From: Burkholderia multivorans ATCC BAA-247
Lineage (GTDB): Bacteria > Pseudomonadota > Gammaproteobacteria > Burkholderiales > Burkholderiaceae
DNA: 64,000 nucleotides
Assembly: GCF_000959525.1 (NCBI RefSeq)
Contig: NZ_CP009832.1
Span: forward strand, 124,001-188,000
Reading direction: 5' to 3'
The number at the start of each line of letters is the position of its first letter. The first letter of the stretch is position 1. A program made the translations under genes and the position numbers. A model generated the notes under the pieces. That model was not told where the DNA came from. It ran no database searches and saw only the letters and a program-made list of their open reading frames with translations. Shown in pieces: positions 28,280 through 34,724 of the stretch.

Positions 28280-28538
28280 TTATCCAAAGGTGTTAACAGA
28301 GTTCGTATACATACGTAGTGATAGTTAACAAGCCCTCCGCATCACAGTGGATAACCTCCGTAACGCACTGAATTGTCAACACGAAGCGCAATGCATAACC
28401 GCACGCGATGCGCGTGCACAGCTCTGTGCAGCACAGAACAACTTTCCGGCGATTCACAGCTTCGCGAACCTATCCTCAATCGCTCCACTGTGAATCCAGA
28501 GGCTTGCCGAATGGTTATCCAGAGCCCAATGTGGATAA
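28280..28538. promoter_or_regulatory. Cluster of DnaA boxes with AT-rich palindromes, right of the toxin module
   Basis: The gene-free stretch 28269-28663 contains one perfect DnaA box on the minus strand (28530-28538, TGTGGATAA) and three one-mismatch boxes: TTATCCAAA (28280-28288, plus), AGTGGATAA (28346-28354, minus) and TTATCCAGA (28515-28523, plus). Between the first two lies an A/T-rich patch (28291-28331) with two GTTAACA words and GTATACATACG, unusual in this GC-rich genome. A 16-bp palindrome TGCACAGCTCTGTGCA is at 28415-28430. The mixture of DnaA boxes and an easily melted patch resembles an origin. Confidence 0.5.
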
Positions 28539-28663
28539 CGTGACGACACCGACTCGTTGCGCTGTGCCCGCACGTCCGTAGACAGACCGCACCATCGCCG
28601 GCGCTCCCGCATCGCACCCCGCCCGTCCTCACCACGCGCGTCAAAAAATTTTCATGAAAGGGC

Positions 28664-28692
28664 TTGTGCTCCTCCCAAACCCTCTCTATAAT
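28664..28692 (+). promoter_or_regulatory. tRNA-Val promoter
   Basis: TTGTGC (28664-28669), 17 bases, TATAAT (28687-28692); the tRNA starts 13 bases later. Confidence 0.8.
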
Positions 28693-28704
28693 TCGCGGCT
28701 TCTT

Positions 28705-28781
28705 AGGCTCGTAGCTCAGTTGGTTAGAGCACCACCTTGACATGGTGGGGGTCGTTGGTTCGAATCCAATCGAGCCTACCA
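28705..28781 (+). tRNA. tRNA-Val (anticodon GAC)
   Basis: A complete 77-base cloverleaf with an encoded CCA end. Acceptor stem AGGCTCG (28705-28711) pairs with CGAGCCT (28771-28777). Anticodon stem CCACC/GGTGG encloses loop TTGACAT with anticodon GAC at 28739-28741, reading GUC and GUU valine codons. The T-arm has GGTTCGAATCC. Single tRNA with its own promoter. Confidence 0.97.
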
Positions 28782-28844
28782 ACGAATAATCGAAGGGGTC
28801 CGGCAGCACGCATTGCTTCATGCAATCCGGCTCGCCAAATGATC

Positions 28845-28882
28845 AAACGCCACGCGGCAGGTTCGCGTGGCGTTTTTCTTTT
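28845..28882 (+). terminator. Terminator downstream of tRNA-Val
   Basis: A 12-bp stem (28845-28856 with 28864-28875) and a short loop, then TTTTTCTTTT. It can also stop the ECF41 sigma gene coming from the other side. Confidence 0.85.
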
Positions 28883-28928
28883 CCGCATTGCATATTGCGT
28901 TTGCGCTTCGGCATCGCGCCGTCGCGCA

Positions 28929-29798
28929 TCAATGCAGATGCTTCAGCTTGTCCGGATTGCGCACGACGTAGATCGCGACGATCTTGCCGTCCTCGATCTC
29001 GAGCGCCGTCGTCTGCAGCTCGCCGTCGGCTTCGCGCGTGACGAAACCGGGCAGGCCGTTGATGAAGCCTGCCCGCACGAGCATCGACGCCTGCGTCGCG
29101 AACAGCTCGGCCAAATGCGCGTGCACCTTCATCACGCGCTCGAACCCGAACACCGGTTTGGCTGCGGCCGTGCGCTTGCCGCCGCCGTCCGAATGCAGGC
29201 TCACGTCTTCGGCGAGCATCGCGCCGAGCATGCGCATGTCGCCGCTGCGCGACGCCGCGAAGAAGGCTTCCGCGAGCTCGATTCCGCGCTGCCTGTCGAC
29301 GCGAAACCGCGGCCGCGCTTCACGCACATGCGTGCGTGCACGCGCGGCGAGCTGCCGACACGCAGCGGGCTCGCGCTGGATCGTCGCGGCGACTTCGTCG
29401 AACTCCAGCCCGAACACGTCGTGCAGCAGAAACGCCGCACGCTCCAGTGGCGAAAGCCGTTCGAGCGCAAGCATCAGCGGCAACGTCACGTCTTCCTGTT
29501 CGTCTTCGTCGACGACGGGCTCGGGCAGCCACGGCCCGACGTACGTTTCGCGCCGATACCGCGCCGACTTCAGATGATCGAGACACAGCCGCATCACCAT
29601 CCGCCGCAGGAACGCCTCGGGCACGCGGATCGCGGTGCGGTCGACGTCCATCCAGCGTATGAACGCGTCCTGCACGACGTCCTCCGCATCGGCGACGGAC
29701 CCGAGCATCCGGTACGCGACGCGAATCAGCATCCGGCGCAGCGGATCGAAGCTCGCGGCCGCGTCGCCCATCGTGTCCGCGGGATCGACGTTCGTCAT
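28929..29798 (-). CDS. ECF41-type sigma factor with SnoaL-like C-terminal domain
   Basis: A 289-residue sigma factor: region 2 (LIRVAYRMLGSVADAEDVVQDAFIRWM) and region 4 (LSPLERAAFLLHDVFGLEFDEVAATIQREPAACRQLAARARTHVRE). An extra domain of about 120 residues (GIELAEAFFAASRSGDMRMLGAMLAEDVSLHSDGGGKRTAAAKPVFG) of the SnoaL/NTF2 type is the hallmark of ECF41. In this family the extension controls activity in place of a separate anti-sigma factor. Its ATG overlaps the stop of the carboxymuconolactone-decarboxylase-like gene by one base, the classic ECF41 partner arrangement. A TGTCACA...CGTC promoter upstream of the partner gene fits self-regulation. Confidence 0.92.
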   Translation of the reverse strand: MTNVDPADTMGDAAASFDPLRRMLIRVAYRMLGSVADAEDVVQDAFIRWMDVDRTAIRVPEAFLRRMVMRLCLDHLKSARYRRETYVGPWLPEPVVDEDEQEDVTLPLMLALERLSPLERAAFLLHDVFGLEFDEVAATIQREPAACRQLAARARTHVREARPRFRVDRQRGIELAEAFFAASRSGDMRMLGAMLAEDVSLHSDGGGKRTAAAKPVFGFERVMKVHAHLAELFATQASMLVRAGFINGLPGFVTREADGELQTTALEIEDGKIVAIYVVRNPDKLKHLH

Positions 29799-30271
29799 CA
29801 GGCCACCATCTTCGCGGCGGCGGCCTTCGCCTCGGCCGGGTCGACCCATAGCCCGAAGCCTACGGCCAGCCGGTTCCAGCCGTTGATCACGTTGATCATC
29901 AGCGTGAGCTTCACCTGTTCCTCCTGCGTAAAGTGCGCATTCAGGTCGGCATACGCGGCGTCGTGCGCGTGGCCTTCGGACAGTCGCGTCAGCGCATCGG
30001 TCCAGCCGAGCGCCGCGCGTTCGCGGTCGGTGTAGCAGGGCGCCTCGCGCCAGGCGGCGAGCAGGTTGATCCGCTGCTCCGTCTCGCCTTGCGCGCGCGC
30101 TTCGACGGTGTGCATGTTAAGACAGTTCGCGCACGCGTTGATCTGCGATGCGCGGATCTTCACGAGCTCGATCAGCGTCGGCTCGAGGCTTCCGGCCGCG
30201 GCGACCGATACGGCCATCCAGTCCTTCATCAGTGCAGGCGCAACGGCAAACGGATTGAGTTTCGCGGTCAT
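29798..30271 (-). CDS. Carboxymuconolactone decarboxylase / AhpD-like protein, ECF41 partner
   Basis: A 157-residue alkylhydroperoxidase-D-like protein. The core is LIELVKIRASQINACANCLNMHTVEARAQGETEQRI with the redox C-x-x-C-x-x-x-H motif (CANCLNMH) of this superfamily, then LLAAWREAPCYTDRERAALGWTDALTRL. It probably handles peroxides or reactive electrophiles with its two cysteines; the true substrate is unknown. First gene of the two-gene unit with the ECF41 sigma factor and the likely direct target of that sigma. Confidence 0.9.
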   Translation of the reverse strand: MTAKLNPFAVAPALMKDWMAVSVAAAGSLEPTLIELVKIRASQINACANCLNMHTVEARAQGETEQRINLLAAWREAPCYTDRERAALGWTDALTRLSEGHAHDAAYADLNAHFTQEEQVKLTLMINVINGWNRLAVGFGLWVDPAEAKAAAAKMVA

Positions 30272-30305
30272 GGTCCTTCTCCTTTCGTGTGGGTTCCGAT
30301 GACAT

Positions 30306-30333
30306 GACGAGCGAGCACCCGGCCCGTGTGACA
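30306..30333 (-). promoter_or_regulatory. ECF41-type promoter
   Basis: Minus strand: TGTCACA (30327-30333), 17 bases, CGTC (30306-30309). The TGTCACA and CGTC boxes are those described for ECF41 target promoters. It lies 35 bases upstream of the partner gene. Confidence 0.75.
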
Positions 30334-30900
30334 TCCCGACGAAAAATTTTTCAATTCACGTGACGATCGAGAGGCCGGGGAGGGGAAACGGAAAGCGATG
30401 CGTGCGGCGGTTCGAACGTGCATCGAGCGGATCCGAATGACGGAAGCCACCCGTCCATCGGCCCGGGGGAACGCTGTCGCGGCGTGCGACGGCATTCGCG
30501 AAACCGCGCCGCATGTCACGCCAGCGCGAAGACAATCGCCGCGTGAGTGTCAGAAGGCGTCAGCAGGCCGCCGGGCGGGCATGCGCCTTGCGGCCGTCCG
30601 CGCGGGCCGCCGCATAAGCGATAGCGCTTCACCGCTCATTGCCGCACGCACACCGACGCATGCTTTCAAATTTCTTTCGTTTCCGCTTTCCGCGCAATCC
30701 GATTCGCGACCTTCACATTTCTGGACCATACTGTTCTGCACGGGCAGATGGACTGACGCCGCTTCTGCGGCCCGGCGCGCGCGCCGGCTGCCCGATGGAC
30801 GCAGCACCGAAGGTCGCACGTCAGCCGCGCGCAACCGAGCGCGAGGCTTTCCTTTTTCCGGCAACGCAACGCAGCGAATTGCGACGTGGACGGTAAACCG
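30334..30900. other. Upstream region of egtB, no gene supported
   Basis: About 565 bases between the ECF41 promoter and egtB. Open frames exist on both strands, but they are arginine-rich shadows without family features. There is an A/T-richer part at 30660-30740 that may carry the egtB promoter, but no convincing -35/-10 pair could be fixed. Confidence 0.4.
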
Positions 30901-32115
30901 ATGAGCCTCCTTGCATCCCAGCTTCAGCGCCGTTATCAGGACGTGCGCGCCCATAGCGTCGCGTTGACGGCGACGCTGTCCGCCGAAGACCAGGCCGTGC
31001 AGTCGATGCCCGACGCGAGCCCGACGAAGTGGCATCTCGCGCATACGACCTGGTTCTTCGAAACGGTCGTGCTGATGCGTCGCGTGCACGGCTACACGCC
31101 GTTCAACGACGCCTTCCAGTTCCTCTTCAATTCCTACTACGAAGCGCTCGGCCCGCGTCATCCGCGTCCGCAGCGCGGGCTGCTCACGCGCCCGTCGCTC
31201 GACGAAGTGCACGCGTACCGGCAGTACGTCGACGAAGCGATGCTGAACGCGCTCGCCGGTGCGGATCCGTCGCTGCTCGATACGATCGCGCCCGAGATCG
31301 AACTCGGCCTGCATCACGAGCAGCAGCACCAGGAACTGATCGTCACCGACATGCTGCACGCGTTCTCGTGCAATCCGCTGAAGCCGGCCTACCGCCCGCG
31401 CGGCGATGCCGACGCGCAGGCGCTTGCCGCGGGAGACGCAGGCCCGCTGCGCTGGCTGCATCGGCCGGGCGGGCTCGTCGAAATCGGTCACGGCGGCGAT
31501 ACGTTCTCGTTCGACAACGAGCGGCCGCGTCATACGGCGCTCGTGCGGCCGTACGAGATCGCGAATCGGCTCGTCACGAACGCCGAATTCGCGGCGTTCG
31601 TCGCCGACGGCGGCTATGCGCGCCCGGAATACTGGCTGTCGGACGGCTGGGCGACGGTGCAGCGAGAAGGACGGCAAGCGCCCGCGTACTGGATCGCCGA
31701 CGACGAAGCCGCGCACGGATGGCGCACCTTCGGGCTGCACGGCGTCGAATCGCTTGCGCCGGACGCACCGGTCTGTCACGTGAGCTTCTACGAGGCGGCC
31801 GCGTACGCGGAATGGGCGGGCGCGCGGCTGCCGACGGAATTCGAATGCGAAGCGGCGTTCGGCGCGGACGGCATCCGGCAGATGCTCGGCCACGTATGGC
31901 AGTGGACACGTTCGTCGTACGAGCCGTATCCGGGCTTCCGGCCGCTTGCCGGTGTCGCGGCCGAATACAACGGCAAGTTCATGGTCGGCCAGCAGGTCCT
32001 GCGCGGCAGCAGCATCGCGACGCCGCCGGGCCATGAACGGCCGACGTACCGCAATTTCTTTCCGCCGGCTGCGCGCTGGCAATTCACGGGAGTTCGACTT
32101 GCGCGAGACGTCTGA
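30901..32115 (+). CDS. egtB: EgtB: ergothioneine-forming sulfoxide synthase
   Basis: An iron(II) enzyme that joins oxygen, a thiol donor and hercynine (trimethylhistidine) in ergothioneine synthesis. The 404 residues comprise an N-terminal DinB-like helical bundle with the iron-ligand histidines (KWHLAHTTWFFE, H48; LGLHHEQQHQEL, H139 and H143), then a formylglycine-enzyme-like C-lectin domain (about 190-404) with CHVSFYEAAAYAEWAGARLPTEFE and a conserved end (NFFPPAARWQFTGVRLARD). ATG at 30901 is chosen over a GTG five codons upstream. egtD starts inside its last codons. No egtA, egtC or egtE is in the window, so this is the short two-gene form. Confidence 0.93.
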   Translation: MSLLASQLQRRYQDVRAHSVALTATLSAEDQAVQSMPDASPTKWHLAHTTWFFETVVLMRRVHGYTPFNDAFQFLFNSYYEALGPRHPRPQRGLLTRPSLDEVHAYRQYVDEAMLNALAGADPSLLDTIAPEIELGLHHEQQHQELIVTDMLHAFSCNPLKPAYRPRGDADAQALAAGDAGPLRWLHRPGGLVEIGHGGDTFSFDNERPRHTALVRPYEIANRLVTNAEFAAFVADGGYARPEYWLSDGWATVQREGRQAPAYWIADDEAAHGWRTFGLHGVESLAPDAPVCHVSFYEAAAYAEWAGARLPTEFECEAAFGADGIRQMLGHVWQWTRSSYEPYPGFRPLAGVAAEYNGKFMVGQQVLRGSSIATPPGHERPTYRNFFPPAARWQFTGVRLARDV

Positions 32116-33112
32116 CCTGACGGCCACGACCGGTGGCCAGCTACCCGCCCGCGAAGTGCGGCCGAGCGCGTTCGAGCGCGACCTGATCGACGGACTGTCG
32201 CGCACGCCGCGCAGCATCCCGCCGAAATACTTCTACGATGCGACGGGCTCCGCGCTGTTCGATCGCATCTGCGAACTGCCGGAGTATTACCCGACGCGCA
32301 CCGAACTCGGAATCCTGCGCGCGCGTGCCGCGGAGATCGTACAGCGCGTCGGCCCGCATGCGGACATCGTCGAATTCGGCGCGGGCTCGCTCGAGAAGAT
32401 CCGCATCCTGCTCGACGCGTTCGCCGCGCACGGCGCCAACGCGCCGCTGCGCTACGTGCCGATCGACATCTCGGCCGACTATCTGCACGGCGCGGCCGCG
32501 CGGCTGCGCGCCGAGTATCCGTGGCTCGACGTCGCGCCGATCGCGGCCGACTACACGAAGGCCGAACAGCTCGCGGAACTCACCGCGGCGCCGCGGCGGC
32601 GCATCGGTTTTTTTCCGGGCTCGACGATCGGCAACTTCTCGCCGGAAGAAGCCGACGCATTCCTGCGCGATGCGGCGCAACTGCTGCGCGGCGGCGGCCT
32701 GCTGGTCGGCGCGGACCTCGTGAAGGACGAGCGCGTGCTGCACGATGCGTACAACGACGCGCAGGGCGTAACCGCACGCTTCAACCTGAACCTGCTCGCG
32801 CGCGCGAACGCCGAGCTCGGCGCGGACTTCGATCTCGATGCGTTCTCGCACTGCGCGTTCTACGATCCGCAGCGCCAGCGCATCGAGATGCATCTCGTCA
32901 GCGACGTCGCGCAATCGGTGCAGGTACGCGGCCACGTGTTTCATTTCGATGCGGGCGAACGCATCCACACCGAGAACTCGTACAAGTTCACGATCGACGG
33001 CTTTCGCACGATCGCGCGACGCGCCGGGTTCGTGCCCGATACGGTGTGGACCGACGCGGACCGGCTGTTCAGCGTGCACTGGCTGCGCAGCGTCGACGAT
33101 ATTCGCGCGTGA
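32099..33112 (+). CDS. egtD: EgtD: histidine N-alpha-methyltransferase
   Basis: Uses three SAM molecules to convert histidine to hercynine, the substrate of EgtB. The 337 residues start with the family motif PPKYFYDATGSALFDRICELPEYYPTRTE (about 42-70). The SAM pocket follows (DIVEFGAGSLEKIRILLDAF, YVPIDISADYL), then FFPGSTIGNFSPEEA and the typical C-terminal beta region ENSYKFTIDGF. No ATG is available; TTG at 32099 is chosen because GGGAG lies six bases upstream and the gene then overlaps egtB by 17 bases. Together they form a complete ergothioneine core, a low-molecular-weight antioxidant pathway. Confidence 0.93.
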   Translation: MRETSDLTATTGGQLPAREVRPSAFERDLIDGLSRTPRSIPPKYFYDATGSALFDRICELPEYYPTRTELGILRARAAEIVQRVGPHADIVEFGAGSLEKIRILLDAFAAHGANAPLRYVPIDISADYLHGAAARLRAEYPWLDVAPIAADYTKAEQLAELTAAPRRRIGFFPGSTIGNFSPEEADAFLRDAAQLLRGGGLLVGADLVKDERVLHDAYNDAQGVTARFNLNLLARANAELGADFDLDAFSHCAFYDPQRQRIEMHLVSDVAQSVQVRGHVFHFDAGERIHTENSYKFTIDGFRTIARRAGFVPDTVWTDADRLFSVHWLRSVDDIRA

Positions 33113-33337
33113 ATTCGAGCCCATCGCCGGGCCGGCCCCGGCGTTGCATTCCGCATGCCGATGCGCGTGCGCCACGCGCGACGCACGGCCGTTTTTTCCT
33201 TTAGCGACAAGTACTTGCCGACGACCGTAAACGCGCGTTACCGGTCTCGCACACCGGTTTCACCTGTATCCGCGCGTGTTGCCTAGACTCCAAACCGTAT
33301 TCACACGAAGCACGACATACGTGCAGGGAGTCGCGAG

Positions 33338-33628
33338 ATGAGCAAGAAACTTCTTCTCGGTGCGGTTATCGGTGTAGCGGCGCTCGCCGCGTCGGGCGTG
33401 GCATCGGCCCACGTCGACCTGTCGGTCGGCATCGGCGTGCCGGGCGTCTACACGGCGCCGGCACCGGTCTATGTGGCGCCGCCGCCCGTCACGTATGCGC
33501 CGGTCGGCTATCGCTACGACGACTGGCGTGCGCGCGAATGGCGTGAACGCGAATGGCGTCGTCACGAGTGGCGCGAACACGAATGGCGCGAGCGCGACCG
33601 CGGCTGGCGCGGTGGCCGCTGGGATTGA
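33338..33628 (+). CDS. Exported protein with Arg/Trp/Glu repeat tail
   Basis: A 96-residue protein with a signal peptide (MSKKLLLGAVIGVAALAASGVASA), then a short Val/Pro-rich section (VYTAPAPVYVAPPPVTYAPVG). The end is a near-periodic tail in which W-R-E/R-H/R-E units recur every five residues (WREREWRRHEWREHEWRER). The strong charge and tryptophan content suggest membrane or nucleic-acid contact, but no function is known. A good ribosome-binding site (GGGAG, then GAG) precedes the ATG. The upstream region has GTTAC (33237-33241) and a -10-like TAGACT (33284-33289). Confidence 0.75.
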   Translation: MSKKLLLGAVIGVAALAASGVASAHVDLSVGIGVPGVYTAPAPVYVAPPPVTYAPVGYRYDDWRAREWREREWRRHEWREHEWRERDRGWRGGRWD

Positions 33629-33683
33629 ACGCCGGCCGGCTCGCCGGTCGGCCTGATCGATGCGACAGGAGCGTGATCGCATC

Positions 33684-33935
33684 ATGTCGATTCGAAGTTT
33701 CCGTACCTGTGCCGCCGCCGTTATCGTTGCGCTCGCAACGATCGGCAGCGCGCATGCGGCCGGCTGTATGAAAGGGGCGGTGGTCGGCGGCGTCGCCGGC
33801 CATTACGCGGGCCACCACGCGGTGGCAGGCGCTGTCGGCGGCTGCGTCGTCGGCCATCACATGGCGAAGAAGCACGCGCAGGAGCAGGCCGAGCAGCGCA
33901 ACGAACGCGCGCAGTCGGCGCCGCCGAAGCAGTAA
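33684..33935 (+). CDS. Small exported glycine-zipper-like protein
   Basis: An 83-residue protein with a signal peptide (MSIRSFRTCAAAVIVALATIGSAHA). It then has a glycine/alanine/histidine-rich hydrophobic segment (GAVVGGVAGHYAGHHAVAGAVGGCVVGHHMAKK) with G-x-x-x-G spacing, as in glycine-zipper outer-membrane proteins, and a charged Gln/Glu tail. ATG at 33684 follows AGGAGC by about 11 bases; an ATG at 33660 would add eight residues and spoil the signal peptide. Role unknown; possibly envelope-associated. Confidence 0.72.
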   Translation: MSIRSFRTCAAAVIVALATIGSAHAAGCMKGAVVGGVAGHYAGHHAVAGAVGGCVVGHHMAKKHAQEQAEQRNERAQSAPPKQ

Positions 33936-34141
33936 GTCAGCGCAGCCACCAGGCGGAAGGGCGCCACGGCGCCGCTTCCGCGTTTCATTTTTCTTCTCCG
34001 CTATCGCCGGGCTCCGGCGTATTCGTCCTATCAAAGCACGCAACGCGCGTCGTTACGATCATTTACAACGTCGCGATGCACGCCGATCGCGTGCGTTCCT
34101 AGAATGCAGTCACTCGAATACACACAAGGGAGGAGCACTCG

Positions 34142-34507
34142 ATGAAAAAACAACGATATCTGTCCGTGCTGGCAGCCGCGCTGCTCGCACTGGGGACGGT
34201 CTCCGCACACGCGGCGGCCGGCGGCAACGGTGGCGGGAATGGCGGCGGTCATGGGGCGGGCGGTTCCGGCGGCAATGCGGGCGGCATGTCGGGCGGCCAC
34301 ATGAGCGGCGAAGCGCTGAGCAATTCGAACGGCTTTCACGCGGGCGATCGCGACAAGGGCCTCGCGCGTGCGGCCGATCGCTCCGATACGATCGCCGATC
34401 GCGCCGGCACGCAGCCGGGACGCGGGCATACGCACGGCCATGCCGCGCACACGGCGTCGCACGGCAAGCATACGAAGCGCAACGCGTTCGGTAAGACGAC
34501 GCTGTAA
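34142..34507 (+). CDS. Exported glycine/histidine-rich protein
   Basis: A 121-residue protein with a signal peptide (MKKQRYLSVLAAALLALGTVSAHA), a low-complexity Gly/Asn section (GGNGGGNGGGHGAGGSGGNAGG) and a polar His-rich end (GRGHTHGHAAHTASHGKHTKR). GGGAGGAG lies upstream. A direct repeat GTTAC-N5-TTTAC (34052-34066), similar to sites of OmpR-type regulators, and a TAGAAT -10-like box (34100-34105) lie in the promoter region. Function unknown; metal binding is possible from the histidines. Confidence 0.75.
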   Translation: MKKQRYLSVLAAALLALGTVSAHAAAGGNGGGNGGGHGAGGSGGNAGGMSGGHMSGEALSNSNGFHAGDRDKGLARAADRSDTIADRAGTQPGRGHTHGHAAHTASHGKHTKRNAFGKTTL

Positions 34508-34529
34508 CGCGGCCTGCAGGAAAAAAGGG

Positions 34530-34603
34530 AAGGGCGCACGTCCGAATCGCATGGCGGCGCCGGAATCGCATCCGGCTCACCGTGCATTCGGGCGTGCGCC
34601 CTT
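34530..34603. terminator. Large three-step hairpin between exported-protein gene and res
   Basis: AAGGGCGCACG (34530-34540) pairs with 34593-34603. Inside it CCGAAT (34542-34547) pairs with ATTCGG (34586-34591), and at the tip GCCGGA (34559-34564) pairs with TCCGGC (34571-34576). On the minus strand a CCCTTTTTTCC run follows, so it probably ends the mod-res transcript. It is larger than a normal terminator. Confidence 0.55.
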
Positions 34604-34724
34604 TGCTCGCGCGTCGCGTCGTGCAGACGCGATGCTCGTTTCATGTCGACAGGCGCCGCGACACGTGCGCCCGCTCCAGCTGCGCGTCCCGTCGGCCGCG
34701 ACAGCATTGCCGCCGACGCTCGCC

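Noticed and set aside
28705-28781. tRNA-Val as attachment site for the toxin module
   Set aside because: The module lies on the 5' side of the tRNA, no integrase is present, and no repeat of the tRNA 3' end was noticed at the other border.
28342-28821. 159-codon minus-strand frame across tRNA-Val
   Set aside because: It covers a functional tRNA and the DnaA-box region; no protein features.
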